From NCBI GenBank assembly GCA_947383145.1, contig CANDCH010000010.1, positions 27,941-91,940 of the forward strand: 64,000 nucleotides of DNA, given 5' to 3'. This DNA comes from an uncultured bacterium (lineage in GTDB: Bacteria > Bacillota > Clostridia > Oscillospirales > Oscillospiraceae). Under the pieces are notes generated by a model that did not search any database, was not told the DNA's origin, and was given only the letters and a program-made list of their open reading frames with translations. A program made the position numbers and the translations under genes. This document shows positions 50,020 through 59,890 of the stretch, one piece after another. How positions within the stretch are numbered: the stretch's first letter is position 1; each line of letters opens with the position of its first letter.

Positions 50020-50028
50020 ATCAATGGC

Positions 50029-50064
50029 CTCCGCGGGCGCGAAAGCGTCTGCGGAGGTTTTTTG
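50029..50064 (+). terminator. Terminator after the coiled-coil gene
   Basis: 13-base arms (50029-50041, 50046-50058) with two G-T pairs and a GAAA loop, followed by TTTTTT. Confidence 0.88.
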
Positions 50065-50212
50065 CTTTTTCCGGCGGTCGGACGGTTTTAGATGCTTTTT
50101 CCCGTAAAATGGGGGGGTTTCCAGTATATTTTTCCGACGCTTTCCCTGTTTTGTGGGCTTTTCTCATAAAACGACATAAAGCATATCCTTTTTCATTTCT
50201 TTTTTGTGCACC

Positions 50213-50241
50213 TTGACTTTGGGCCGCTGTAGGTTTATAAT
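50213..50241 (+). promoter_or_regulatory. Sigma-A promoter of the glg operon
   Basis: TTGACT (50213-50218), a 17-base spacer and TATAAT (50236-50241). The leader then has a short CCGCCC/GGGCGG hairpin near 50294-50310, directly before the glgB ribosome site (GGAGGG, 50317-50322), which may modulate translation. Confidence 0.85.
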
Positions 50242-50327
50242 CATTATCAACAAATGCGCCTTTCCGGCGCAGAGAAACAAATGGAAGAATTTTCCGCCCT
50301 CTTTGGGCGGAGGTTTGGAGGGCACTT

Positions 50328-52514
50328 ATGATAAAAAAAGCAGACCAACTCAGCGAAGCCATCGCCCGGTTCAGCGATGGGACCAGCGCGGACGCGTACC
50401 AGTTTCTGGGCTGCCATCCACAGACGGTAGACGGTCAGGAGGGGTATGTCTTCCGCGTCTGGGCCCCCCACGCCAAGAGTGTGCGGGTGTTGGGCCGGTT
50501 CAACGACTGGGACAAGGCGTCCCCGGCGATGGAGCGCGTCGCCCCCGCTATCTGGGAGCGGTTTATCCCCGGCGTGCAGACCTACGACGAGTACAAATAT
50601 TACATTGAGCGGCCGGACGGCACCTTTGTGTTCCGGGCGGATCCCTACGCCACCCACTCCGCCACCCGACCGGACAACGCCAGCAAGGTGTTCGACCTGG
50701 ACGGCTTCCAGTGGACCGACGGGGCCTACCGGCGGGCCCGGGCGAAAAAGGACGTGCTGCGCAGTCCGGTGAACATCTATGAGATGCACCTGGGCTCCTG
50801 GCGGCGGCATGAGGACGGCAATTTCCTGTCCTATGTGGAGTGCGCCAACCAGCTGATCCCCTATCTGAAGGACATGGGCTACACCCATGTGGAGCTGCTC
50901 CCCGTCAGCGAGTACCCCTACGACCCCTCCTGGGGCTATCAGGTCACCGGGTACTACGCTCCCACCTCCCGGTACGGCACCCCCCACGACTTCATGAAGT
51001 TTGTGGACCTGTGCCACGAGGCGGGCATCGGCGTCATCATCGACTGGGTGGGCGCCCACTTCCCCAGGGACGAGTGCGGCCTGTTCGAGTTCGACGGCGA
51101 GTGCTGCTATGAGCCCGCCGACCCCCTGCGCCGGGAGCACCCGGACTGGGGCACCCGTATTTTCGACTACGGCCGGTATGAGGTGCGCTCGTTCCTGATC
51201 TCCAACGTGGTGTACTGGCTGGACAAGTTCCACATCGACGGCATCCGGGTGGACGCGGTGGCCTCCATGCTCTATCTGGACTACGGCCGCCGGGGCGGTG
51301 AATGGCGGCCCAACAAGGACGGCGGCAACATCAATCTGGAGGCCGTCCAGTTCCTGCGGGACATGAACGCCGCCGCCCTCACCTTCGACCCCGCCGCCAT
51401 CATGTGCGCCGAGGAGTCCACCGCCTTCCCCATGGTCACAAAGCCGGGGTATGACGGCGGGCTGGGCTTCAACTTCAAGTGGAACATGGGCTGGATGCAC
51501 GACATGGTGGATTATATGTCCACCGATCCCCTGTTCCGCAAGGGCAAGCACAACAACCTCACCTTCTCCCTGACCTACGCCTTCTCGGAGAATTTTGTGC
51601 TCCCCCTGTCCCATGATGAGGTGGTCCACGGCAAGTGCTCCCTGGTGAACAAAATGCCCGGCGAGTACGGCGACAAGTTCCAGAACCTGCGGGCTTTCTA
51701 CGGCTATATGATGACCCATCCGGGCAAAAAGCTGCTTTTCATGGGCGGCGAGTTCGCCCAGTTCATTGAGTGGGATGAGAAAAAGGAACTGGACTGGATG
51801 CTTCTGGATTACGACAAGCACCGCCAGATGCAGTCCTACGTCCGGGACCTGAACCACTACTATCTGGACCACCCGGCCCTGTGGCACAACGATGTGGACT
51901 GGCAGGGCTTCCAATGGATTTCCTGCGACGACTGGCAGCAGAGCGTCATCTCCTTCCGCCGCATCGACGACAAGGGCAAGGAGGTTGTTGTGGTTTGCAA
52001 CTTCTGTCCCGTGGAGCGCACCGGCTACAAGATCGGCGTGCCCAAGGCGGGGACCTACGTCCCCGTGCTGTCCAGCGACGACGAAAAGTACGGCGGCGCG
52101 GGCACCAAGCTGGTCCCCGCAAAGGCCAAGAAGGAGGAACTGCACGGGCTGAAGTACGCCGTGGAGCTCACCCTGCCCGCCATGTCCACCGTGTTCTATG
52201 AGCGCAGGGCCGCCGCCGGCCGCGCCGCCAAGGACGAGGCGGAGGGCGGAGAGACGCCCCGGGCCAAGGCCGTCAAGGCGGTGAAGGCGAAGGCGGAAAA
52301 GGCGGTGGAGGCGGTCAAGGCCGACGTGGCCGGCGCCGTGGAGGCCGCCAAGCCCAGGCGGGGCCGCAAGCCCAAGGCGGAGGCCGGGGAGGTGAAGGCT
52401 GAGGCGGAGGCGCCCAAGCCCGCCCGCAAGCCCCGGGCAAAAAAGGCGGACGCCGCAGAGGAGAAGCCCAGGACTCGCAAGCCCCGCGCGAAGAAAAGCG
52501 GATCTGATAACTAA
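50328..52514 (+). CDS. glgB: 1,4-alpha-glucan branching enzyme with a basic H1-like tail
   Basis: GH13 glycogen branching enzyme that makes alpha-1,6 links. CBM48 domain about 20-125; catalytic barrel with nucleophile D309 ('GIRVDAVAS'), acid E362 ('CAEESTAFP') and D430 ('[11 protein letters not shown]'); C-terminal beta domain ending near 625. The last about 100 residues (626-728) are not part of the family. They are almost only Ala, Lys, Glu, Pro and Arg, with '[10 protein letters not shown]', 'RKPRAKK' and '[10 protein letters not shown]', like histone H1 tails or AT-hook-rich proteins. First gene of glgBCDA; glgC follows after 19 bases. Confidence 0.96.
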   Translation: MIKKADQLSEAIARFSDGTSADAYQFLGCHPQTVDGQEGYVFRVWAPHAKSVRVLGRFNDWDKASPAMERVAPAIWERFIPGVQTYDEYKYYIERPDGTFVFRADPYATHSATRPDNASKVFDLDGFQWTDGAYRRARAKKDVLRSPVNIYEMHLGSWRRHEDGNFLSYVECANQLIPYLKDMGYTHVELLPVSEYPYDPSWGYQVTGYYAPTSRYGTPHDFMKFVDLCHEAGIGVIIDWVGAHFPRDECGLFEFDGECCYEPADPLRREHPDWGTRIFDYGRYEVRSFLISNVVYWLDKFHIDGIRVDAVASMLYLDYGRRGGEWRPNKDGGNINLEAVQFLRDMNAAALTFDPAAIMCAEESTAFPMVTKPGYDGGLGFNFKWNMGWMHDMVDYMSTDPLFRKGKHNNLTFSLTYAFSENFVLPLSHDEVVHGKCSLVNKMPGEYGDKFQNLRAFYGYMMTHPGKKLLFMGGEFAQFIEWDEKKELDWMLLDYDKHRQMQSYVRDLNHYYLDHPALWHNDVDWQGFQWISCDDWQQSVISFRRIDDKGKEVVVVCNFCPVERTGYKIGVPKAGTYVPVLSSDDEKYGGAGTKLVPAKAKKEELHGLKYAVELTLPAMSTVFYERRAAAGRAAKDEAEGGETPRAKAVKAVKAKAEKAVEAVKADVAGAVEAAKPRRGRKPKAEAGEVKAEAEAPKPARKPRAKKADAAEEKPRTRKPRAKKSGSDN

Positions 52515-52533
52515 TTTTGAGGGGGAGTTCAAC

Positions 52534-53724
52534 TTGTTCCAGCGTAAAAAAGAGTGTATTGCCATGCTTCTGGCCGGCGGCCAAGGCAGCCGCCTGTACG
52601 TGCTCACCCAGGACACCGCCAAGCCGGCGGTGCCCTTCGGGGGCAAGTACCGCATTATTGATTTCCCGCTGTCCAACTGCATCAACTCCGGCATTGACAC
52701 GGTGGGCGTGCTCACCCAGTATCAGCCCCTGGAACTCAACGATTACATCGGCAACGGCCAGCCCTGGGACCTGAACCGCAACTGGGGCGGGGCCCATGTC
52801 CTGCCGCCCTACACCCAGTCCAAGACCGAGTCCTGGTACAAGGGCACCGCCAACGCCATCTATCAGAACATCGCCTTTGTGGACCGCTATAACCCCGAGT
52901 ACGTGGCCGTGCTGGGCGGCGACCACATCTATAAGATGGACTACAACAAGATGCTCCAGTTCCACAAGGAGAAGGGGGCGGAGTGCACCATCGCCGTCAT
53001 GCCCGTGAGCATGGAGGAAGCCACCCGCATGGGCATCATGAGCACCGACGAGACCGGCGCCATCACCGATTTCGAGGAGAAGCCCAAGCAGCCCAAGAGC
53101 AACCTGGCCTCCATGGGCATTTACATCTTCACCTGGTCCGTCCTGCGGCAGTACCTCATCGCCGATGAGGCCGACCCCAGTTCGGAGAACGACTTCGGCA
53201 AGAACATCATCCCCAACTTCCTCAAGGACAACCGCCCCATGTACGCTTACTCCTTCGAGGGCTACTGGAAGGACGTGGGCACTCTGGACTCCCTCTGGGA
53301 CGCCAACATGGACCTGCTGGACCCCAGCGACCCCATCAACATGCGGGACCCCAGCTTCCGCATCTACGCCCGGAACTACTCCGCTCCCGCCACCCGGCTG
53401 GGCAGCGGCGCCAAGGTGACCAATTCCTTCGTGGCCGAGGGCTGCACCATCCGGGGCAGTGTGGAGCACTCCGTGCTGTACACCGGCTGTGAGATTGAGG
53501 AGGGCGCCATCGTCACCGGCGCGGTGATTATGCCCGGCAGCACCATCCGCAAGGGCGCCAACGTGAGCTACTGCATTGTGGGCGAGCGGTGCGTTGTGGA
53601 GGAGGGCGCCAAGATCGGCGAGCGCCCCGAGAATTACCTGGACGGCGACTGGGGCATCGCCGTGGTGGGCCATGACAGGACCATCGCGGCAGGTTCCGTC
53701 ATCAAACCCAAGGAAATTGTTTAA
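52534..53724 (+). CDS. glgC: Glucose-1-phosphate adenylyltransferase
   Basis: Makes ADP-glucose, the committed step of glycogen synthesis. The N-terminal nucleotidyltransferase domain shows '[35 protein letters not shown]', '[12 protein letters not shown]', 'FEEKP' and '[16 protein letters not shown]'. The C-terminal left-handed beta helix has '[23 protein letters not shown]'. Length is 396 residues. The start is TTG 52534, with GGGGGAG six bases upstream. In Firmicutes this subunit pairs with GlgD, encoded next. Confidence 0.96.
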   Translation: MFQRKKECIAMLLAGGQGSRLYVLTQDTAKPAVPFGGKYRIIDFPLSNCINSGIDTVGVLTQYQPLELNDYIGNGQPWDLNRNWGGAHVLPPYTQSKTESWYKGTANAIYQNIAFVDRYNPEYVAVLGGDHIYKMDYNKMLQFHKEKGAECTIAVMPVSMEEATRMGIMSTDETGAITDFEEKPKQPKSNLASMGIYIFTWSVLRQYLIADEADPSSENDFGKNIIPNFLKDNRPMYAYSFEGYWKDVGTLDSLWDANMDLLDPSDPINMRDPSFRIYARNYSAPATRLGSGAKVTNSFVAEGCTIRGSVEHSVLYTGCEIEEGAIVTGAVIMPGSTIRKGANVSYCIVGERCVVEEGAKIGERPENYLDGDWGIAVVGHDRTIAAGSVIKPKEIV

Positions 53725-53738
53725 GGGGGGCGTCCACC

Positions 53739-54863
53739 ATGAAAATGACTGGTATTATCTTCTCTGATCTGTACTCCGACGCGCTGAACTCCTTCACTCA
53801 GGACCGGAACATGGCCGCCATCCCCTTCGGCGGACGCTACCGCCTGGTGGACTTTGCGCTGTCCAATATGGTCAACTCCGGCATCCTCAACGTGGGCGTG
53901 CTGGTCAAGCAGCACTACCACTCTCTGATGGACCACCTGAGCAACAGCCAGGAGTGGGATCTGAACCGCAAGATCGGCGGTCTTCAGCTTCTGCCCCCCT
54001 TCGCCACCCAGGACGGCAACACCAACGGCAGCCGGGGCAAGCTGGACGAGCTGCGCAACGCGTTGGACTACCTGGAGACCATCTCCACCACCCCCTATGT
54101 CCTGCTGGCCGACGCCTACGTGCTGTGCAACATCGACTACCGCACCGCCCTGGAGAACCACATCGCCAGCGGCTGCGACATCACCATGCTGGCCACCAAG
54201 GAGACAGAGGATTCCCAGCTCAATTTTGCCTCCGTGATGAAGGCGGACCCCGGCCACCGGGTCACCGCTTACGCCCTGGACTGCCCCGCCAAGGCCGGCG
54301 ATTACGCCAGCATGGGCAACATGATCATCTCTCGGGAGTTCCTGGTCAACGTCATCCGGGATTACACCTCCCGGGGCGTCTACGACTTCCTGCGGGACTT
54401 CATTCAGCACGAGTTCAACCGGGGCCGCCTGTCCATCAACCTCTATGAGGTGGACACCAAGGTGCTGCGGATCCGGGACGTGAACGAATACTTCCAGAGC
54501 AGTCTGGCTATCCTGGAGGACGACGTGGCCACCGCCCTGTTCCGTGGCGACCGTCCCATCCACACCCGCGTCACCGACGAGGTCCCCGCTTACTACGGCC
54601 TGGAGTGCCAGGTGGACCGCTCTGTTATCGCCGACGGCTGCTTCATCGACGGCAGCGTGGAGCACAGCGTGCTGTCCCGCAGCGTGAAGGTGGGCAAGGG
54701 CGCCAAGGTGAAGAACTGCGTCATCATGCAGGGCAGCGTGGTGGGCGAAGGCGCCTGCCTGGAGAACGTCATCGTGGACAAATGGGTGAACATCAGCGCC
54801 GGGGCCCAGCTCAAGGGCCTGGACTCCAACCCCGTCGTCATTCGCAAAGGAGTAACCGTATGA
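53739..54863 (+). CDS. glgD: Glucose-1-phosphate adenylyltransferase subunit GlgD
   Basis: Non-catalytic, regulatory partner of GlgC found in Firmicutes. It is similar in outline ('AAIPFGGRYRLVDFALSNMVNSGI', beta-helix 'SVLSRSVKVGKGAKVKNCVIMQGS'), but the catalytic lead-in is altered: 'MTGIIFSDLYSDALN' replaces the glycine-rich nucleotide loop. This is the usual sign of GlgD. Length is 374 residues. It starts 14 bases after glgC, and its stop overlaps the glgA ATG. Confidence 0.95.
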   Translation: MKMTGIIFSDLYSDALNSFTQDRNMAAIPFGGRYRLVDFALSNMVNSGILNVGVLVKQHYHSLMDHLSNSQEWDLNRKIGGLQLLPPFATQDGNTNGSRGKLDELRNALDYLETISTTPYVLLADAYVLCNIDYRTALENHIASGCDITMLATKETEDSQLNFASVMKADPGHRVTAYALDCPAKAGDYASMGNMIISREFLVNVIRDYTSRGVYDFLRDFIQHEFNRGRLSINLYEVDTKVLRIRDVNEYFQSSLAILEDDVATALFRGDRPIHTRVTDEVPAYYGLECQVDRSVIADGCFIDGSVEHSVLSRSVKVGKGAKVKNCVIMQGSVVGEGACLENVIVDKWVNISAGAQLKGLDSNPVVIRKGVTV

Positions 54864-56296
54864 AGATCTTATTAGCTACCAGCGAGGCCGCGCCGTTCAT
54901 CAAGACCGGCGGCCTGGGCGATGTGGCCGCCGCCCTGCCCAAGGCCCTGGCCGAGACCCCCAACACCGAGGTGGCGGTGTTCCTCCCCTACTACAAGGCC
55001 ATCAAGGACAACCCGGACTTTGAGATTGAGTATATCACCAACTTTTCCGTCCCCCTGTCCTGGCGGAACGTATACTGCGGCCTGTTCCGCGCCGTGACCA
55101 AGAAGAAGAAGCTCCAGTACTATTTCATCGACAACGAGTACTACTTCTACCGGGACGGTTGCTACGGCCATTATGACGACGGCGAGCGCTTTGCCTTCTA
55201 CTCCAAGGCCATTCTGGAGGCCCTCCAGTACCTGGACTGGTATCCCGACGTCATCCACGCCAACGACTGGCAGACCGCCCTGGTGCCGGTGTTCCTCCGG
55301 GCCCACTATATGTATCTGGAGCGGTATCAGCCCATCCGCACCCTGTTCACCATCCACAACATGGAGTACCAGGGCCGCTTCCCCGACGAGTTCGTGGACG
55401 AGGTGCTGGGCCTGCCCGAGGACTGGAAGGCCACCATGCACTTCGACACCTGCACCAACCTGATGAAGGCCGCCATCCACGTCTCCGACCGGGTGAGCAC
55501 GGTGTCCCGGACCTACGCCTACGAGATTCAGGACCCCTATTTCTCCCACGGGCTCCACGACGTGCTGCGCCAGCACGCCTACAAGCTCAGCGGCGTGGTG
55601 AACGGCATTGACACCGAGGTGTTCAACCCGGAGACCGACCCCCTGCTCTACGCCAACTTCAGCGTCAAGGAACTGGAGAAAAAGGCGGAGAACAAGCGCT
55701 TCCTCCAGGAGCGCCTGGGACTGGCCGTCCGAAACGAGGTCCCCGTGGTGGCCATGATCACCCGTCTGGTGGGACACAAGGGGGTGGACCTGGTTCAGGC
55801 CGTTATGGACGACCTGATGTGGGACGACATTCAGCTGGTGGTTCTGGGCACCGGCGAGCGGCAGTATGAGGACATGTTCCGGGCCTATGCCGCCAACTTC
55901 CCCGCTAAAATGTCCGCCAACATCATGTTTGACAACACCCTGGCCCATCAGCTGTACGCCGGCGCGGACTTGGTGCTCATGCCCTCCAAGCAGGAGCCCT
56001 GCGGTCTGACCCAGCTCATCGGAATGCGGTATGGCACCGTGCCCATCGTCCGGGAGACCGGCGGCCTGTTCGACACCGTCCCCGCCTACAACGTGGAGAC
56101 CGGCGAGGGCAACGGTTTCACCTTCAAGAGCTACAACGCCCATGATATGCTGGATGCCGTCCGCCGGGCCGAGGCGCTGTTCTATGACGACAAGGAGCAC
56201 TGGGACCAGCTTCAGAGAGGCGTCATGGCGTATGACAGTTCCTGGAAGAACGCCGTGCAGGAATATTGGGATATTTATCACTCTTTAGTGGGTTAA
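54860..56296 (+). CDS. glgA: Glycogen synthase (ADP-glucose, GT5)
   Basis: Elongates glycogen from ADP-glucose. The N-terminal Rossmann domain carries the substrate-binding motif 'KTGGLGDV' (K15 onward), 'VIHANDWQTALVPVF' and 'TLFTIHNMEYQGRFP'. The C-terminal domain has 'ITRLVGHKGVDLV', 'VVLGTGERQYEDMF' and the catalytic 'PSKQEPCGLTQLIGMRYGTVPIVRETGGL'. The 478-residue length is normal. ATG 54860 overlaps the glgD stop (ATGA), so translation is coupled. Confidence 0.97.
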   Translation: MKILLATSEAAPFIKTGGLGDVAAALPKALAETPNTEVAVFLPYYKAIKDNPDFEIEYITNFSVPLSWRNVYCGLFRAVTKKKKLQYYFIDNEYYFYRDGCYGHYDDGERFAFYSKAILEALQYLDWYPDVIHANDWQTALVPVFLRAHYMYLERYQPIRTLFTIHNMEYQGRFPDEFVDEVLGLPEDWKATMHFDTCTNLMKAAIHVSDRVSTVSRTYAYEIQDPYFSHGLHDVLRQHAYKLSGVVNGIDTEVFNPETDPLLYANFSVKELEKKAENKRFLQERLGLAVRNEVPVVAMITRLVGHKGVDLVQAVMDDLMWDDIQLVVLGTGERQYEDMFRAYAANFPAKMSANIMFDNTLAHQLYAGADLVLMPSKQEPCGLTQLIGMRYGTVPIVRETGGLFDTVPAYNVETGEGNGFTFKSYNAHDMLDAVRRAEALFYDDKEHWDQLQRGVMAYDSSWKNAVQEYWDIYHSLVG

Positions 56297-56392
56297 TCTG
56301 GATTTTTCCCCTGATTTTATCCAGGATTTCGTTTTTTTCACTGGAAATGAAAAAAGTGAAAATTTATAGTGCAAAAGTCCTGGCTTTTATGT

Positions 56393-56461
56393 TATAATAT
56401 AGGGGCGTATTACTGCGCCCCGCGCGATCACAGCCCGCGGGAGCGGGCTGTGATTTTTTTC
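56393..56461 (+). promoter_or_regulatory. glgP leader: extended -10 promoter followed by a terminator hairpin
   Basis: TATAAT (56393-56398) preceded by TGT (an extended -10), with no good -35. About 25 bases later, perfect 12-base arms (56427-56438, 56443-56454) with a GGGA loop run into seven T residues. The hairpin may end the glgBCDA transcript, attenuate glgP, or both. Confidence 0.65.
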
Positions 56462-56509
56462 CATCAATTCTCCGGCTTTTGGCCGGTCAAGAAGGAGTAT
56501 GTATATCGT

Positions 56510-58906
56510 ATGGATCAAAAACAAATTATCTCCCAATTGGAGGAGACCCTTCTGGTGCGCTACGGCTGCGCCATGGAGAGCGCCTCGCCCCAGCAGGTCT
56601 ACCGTGCCCTGTGCTACGTGGTCAACGGGATGCTGGCCGGGAAGAGCGCCGAGTTCTACCGCAAGAACCAGGGCAAGCAGGTTTACTACATGTCCATGGA
56701 GTTTTTGGTGGGCACCTCTCTGCGCAACAACCTCTATAATCTGGGCCTGGAAGCCGTGTTTACCAAGGCGCTGGCCAAGTGCGGCGTGGACATCCACGAC
56801 CTGTATGAGATGGAGCCCGACGCCGGCCTGGGCAACGGCGGCCTGGGCCGCCTGGCCTCCTGCTATATGGACTCCGCCTCCACCCTGGACATTCCCATGA
56901 CGGGCTATTCCATCCGCTATGAGTTCGGCATCTTCAAGCAGAAGATCGTGGACGGCTGGCAGATGGAATTCCCGGACGACTGGCTGAGCATGGGCGACGT
57001 CTGGCTGATCCCCCACGAGAGCGAGGCGGTGGAGGTCCGTTTCGGCGGCAAGGTCCACGGCTGGGACGACAACGGCATCTACCGGGTGAAGCACCTGAAC
57101 TATCAGTCCGTCATGGCTGTGCCCAACGATATGTATATCTCCGGCTTTGAGAGCAAGGCGGTCAATCCCCTGGTGCTGTGGTCCGCCAAGTCCCCCAACA
57201 GCTTTGATATGTCCGCCTTCTCCCGGGGCGACTACGCCAAGGCCCTGGAGGGGGACACCATGGCCGAGGTCATCTCCAAGGTGCTCTATCCCGCCGACGA
57301 CCACATCGAGGGCAAGCGGCTGCGCCTGCGCCAGCAGTACCTTCTGGTGTCCGCCTCGGTGCAGACCATCCTGAAGAAGCACCTGCGGGACAACAAGACC
57401 CTGGACAACCTGCCCGATAAGGTGTCCATCCACATCAACGACACCCACCCCGCCCTGTGCGTCCCCGAGCTGATGCGCCTTCTGGTGGACGAGCACGGCT
57501 ACAGCTGGGACAAGGCGTGGGACATCACCTGCCGCACCCTGTCCTACACCAACCACACCGTCATGAGCGAGGCGCTGGAGCGGTGGAACGTGGACCTGTT
57601 CCAGCAGCTTCTGCCCCGGGTGTTCCAGATTGTGCAGGAGATCGACCGCCGCCTGCGGGTGGACCTCCACGGTTACTACGGCAACGACATGGGCAAGATT
57701 GAGTATATGGCCGTCATCAGCAAAAACGAGATCCGTATGGCCAACCTGTGCCTGGCCGCCTGCCACATGGTGAACGGCGTGTCCAAGCTGCACACCGAGA
57801 TTCTCAAGGACAGCATTTTCCGGGATTACTACCAGATGGAGCCGGACCACTTCTGCAATGTGACCAACGGCATCGCCTACCGCCGCTGGCTTTGTCAGGC
57901 CAATCCGGCCCTCACCGACCTGCTGAAGGAGCTCATCGGGGACGGCTTCATCACCGATTCCACCCAGCTGGAAAAGCTTCTGAAGCACAAGGACGACGCC
58001 AAGGTGCTCCAGCGGCTCCAGGAGATCAAGCTGGACAACAAGAAGCGGCTGTCCGACCTGATTCTCAAGCGCAACGGCGTCATTGTGGACCCCAATTCCC
58101 TGTTCGACGTGCAGATCAAGCGCCTCCACGAGTACAAGCGGCAGCTGCTCAACGTGCTCCAGATTCTCCATATGTACCTGGAGATCAAGGCCAATCCCCA
58201 CGCCCCCTTCCAGCCCCGCACCTTCATCTTCGCCGCCAAAGCGTCCGCCGGCTATATCATGGCCAAGCAGATCATCCAGCTCATCATCGCCGTGTCCAAT
58301 CTGGTCAACAACGACCCGGACACCCGCGACAAGCTGAAGGTGGTGTTCATGGAGGATTACAACGTCTCCCTGGCGGAGATCATCATCCCCGCCGCCGAGA
58401 TTTCCGAGCAGATTTCCATCGCCGGCAAGGAGGCCAGCGGCACCGGCAACATGAAGCTGATGATCAACGGCGCGGTGACCCTGGGCACCCTGGACGGCGC
58501 CAATGTGGAGATCCACGAGCAGGTGGGGGACGGCAACATCGTGCTCTTCGGCCTCAAGACCGAGGAGGTCAACGACCTGCTGCGCCGGGGCTATAACCCC
58601 CTGGACTATGTGCGGGGGGACGGCGAGCTGAAGGCGGTCATGGATATGCTCATGTCCGGCATCAACGGGATGCACTTCGACGACATCGTGGCCTCCCTCA
58701 CCACCAACCACAAGGGCCCCGCAGACCCCTATATGTGCCTGGCCGACTTCCACGACTATGTTCGGGCCCAGCGGGATGTGTCCGACCTCTACGCGGACAA
58801 GACCCGCTTCACCGGGATGTCCCTGGTGAACATCGCCAAGGCGGGCTTCTTCTCCGCGGATCGGGCGGTGAACGAGTACGCCCGCAATATCTGGCGCATC
58901 AAGTGA
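56510..58906 (+). CDS. glgP: Glycogen/starch phosphorylase
   Basis: Releases glucose-1-phosphate from glycogen using PLP. Family blocks: 'NQGKQVYYMSMEFLVGTSLRNNL', 'DAGLGNGGLGRLASCYMDS', 'GYSIRYEFGIFKQKI', 'IHINDTHPALCVPELMRLL', 'FIFAAKASAGYIMAKQII', and the PLP-lysine region 'EASGTGNMKLMINGAVTLGTLDGANVEI'. The 798-residue length is normal. ATG 56510 is the only suitable in-frame start; GAAGGAG lies 12 bases upstream, a rather long spacing. A leader hairpin separates it from glgA. Confidence 0.97.
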   Translation: MDQKQIISQLEETLLVRYGCAMESASPQQVYRALCYVVNGMLAGKSAEFYRKNQGKQVYYMSMEFLVGTSLRNNLYNLGLEAVFTKALAKCGVDIHDLYEMEPDAGLGNGGLGRLASCYMDSASTLDIPMTGYSIRYEFGIFKQKIVDGWQMEFPDDWLSMGDVWLIPHESEAVEVRFGGKVHGWDDNGIYRVKHLNYQSVMAVPNDMYISGFESKAVNPLVLWSAKSPNSFDMSAFSRGDYAKALEGDTMAEVISKVLYPADDHIEGKRLRLRQQYLLVSASVQTILKKHLRDNKTLDNLPDKVSIHINDTHPALCVPELMRLLVDEHGYSWDKAWDITCRTLSYTNHTVMSEALERWNVDLFQQLLPRVFQIVQEIDRRLRVDLHGYYGNDMGKIEYMAVISKNEIRMANLCLAACHMVNGVSKLHTEILKDSIFRDYYQMEPDHFCNVTNGIAYRRWLCQANPALTDLLKELIGDGFITDSTQLEKLLKHKDDAKVLQRLQEIKLDNKKRLSDLILKRNGVIVDPNSLFDVQIKRLHEYKRQLLNVLQILHMYLEIKANPHAPFQPRTFIFAAKASAGYIMAKQIIQLIIAVSNLVNNDPDTRDKLKVVFMEDYNVSLAEIIIPAAEISEQISIAGKEASGTGNMKLMINGAVTLGTLDGANVEIHEQVGDGNIVLFGLKTEEVNDLLRRGYNPLDYVRGDGELKAVMDMLMSGINGMHFDDIVASLTTNHKGPADPYMCLADFHDYVRAQRDVSDLYADKTRFTGMSLVNIAKAGFFSADRAVNEYARNIWRIK

Positions 58907-58952
58907 CGGTACCCGCCCCGGCGGGCGGACATAATAAAAGGAGGTCTGAAGC

Positions 58953-59861
58953 GTGAAAGAGGTATGCTTTGGCGTGGACATCGGCGGCACCACCGTAAAA
59001 CTGGGCCTGGTGAGCCGGGAGGGGGATCTGCTGGACAAGCGGGAGTTCCCCACCTTCCGGGACGTGGACGCCACCTTTGAGGACATTGCCGGCCACATGC
59101 GGCAGGTGATGGAGGCCTTCCCCGACTGCGTCTGCGTGGGCGCGGGGGTAGGCGTGCCCGGCCCGGTGGTGGAGCAGTCCAAGGTGGTTCACTGCGCCAA
59201 CCTGGGCTGGAGAGACGTGAACATTGCCCGGGAGCTGTCCAGCCGGGCGGATGTGCCCGTCCGGGTGGCCAACGACGCCAATCTGGCCGCTCTGGGCGAG
59301 AGCTGGCAGGGCGGCGGCAAGGGCTGCCGGAACCTGGTGCTGTTCACCGTGGGTACCGGCGTGGGCGGCGGCATTATCTGCGACGGCCACATCATCGCCG
59401 GGGCGTCCGGGGGAGGCGGCGAGGTGGGCCATATGCCCGTTCCCTTCCACACCGACTGGCAGTGCGGCTGCGGCAAGCAGGGCTGCCTGGAGGTCACCGC
59501 TTCCGCCACCGGCATCATCCGGGCGGCGCGGCAGTTCTCCCCCTTCAAGGAGATGGAAAAGATCGGCGCCAAGGACGTGTATGACGCCGCCGCCGCCGGG
59601 GATGAGAACGCCCAGGCGGTGGTTAAGGAGGCGGCCACCGCCCTGGGCTACGCCGCCGCCTCGGTGAGCTGCGTGGTCAACCCGGAGATCATTTTGCTGG
59701 GGGGCGGCGTGTCCGCCGCGGGCAGCGCTCTGCTGGGGCCGGTGGAGGCCTCCTTCAAGACCAACGTGCTGGAGGCCTGCGCCGATGTGCGCTTCGCCCT
59801 GGCCCAGCTGGGCAATAACGCCGGCATTTACGGCGGCGCGGCCCTGTTTTTCGCGGAATAA
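58953..59861 (+). CDS. glcK: ROK family glucokinase
   Basis: Phosphorylates glucose, for instance that freed from glycogen ends. The N-terminal ATP motif is 'GVDIGGTTVKLGLV'. Next come 'GVGVPGPV', 'VANDANLAALGE' and 'FTVGTGVGGGII'. The ROK zinc motif is 'EVGHMPVPFHTDWQCGCGKQGCLEV'. The C-terminus has 'PEIILLGGGVSAAG'. Length is 302 residues. GTG start 58953 with AAAGGAGG upstream. It follows glgP by 46 bases and precedes pgi by 29, consistent with a glycogen-to-glycolysis transcript. Confidence 0.93.
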   Translation: MKEVCFGVDIGGTTVKLGLVSREGDLLDKREFPTFRDVDATFEDIAGHMRQVMEAFPDCVCVGAGVGVPGPVVEQSKVVHCANLGWRDVNIARELSSRADVPVRVANDANLAALGESWQGGGKGCRNLVLFTVGTGVGGGIICDGHIIAGASGGGGEVGHMPVPFHTDWQCGCGKQGCLEVTASATGIIRAARQFSPFKEMEKIGAKDVYDAAAAGDENAQAVVKEAATALGYAAASVSCVVNPEIILLGGGVSAAGSALLGPVEASFKTNVLEACADVRFALAQLGNNAGIYGGAALFFAE

Positions 59862-59890
59862 GGAAAAATTTTAACGAGGAGTGATTCATT

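Noticed and set aside
56387-59182. A long minus-strand frame antisense to glgP.
   Set aside because: Composition is typical of an antisense shadow, with no ribosome site or recognisable domain.
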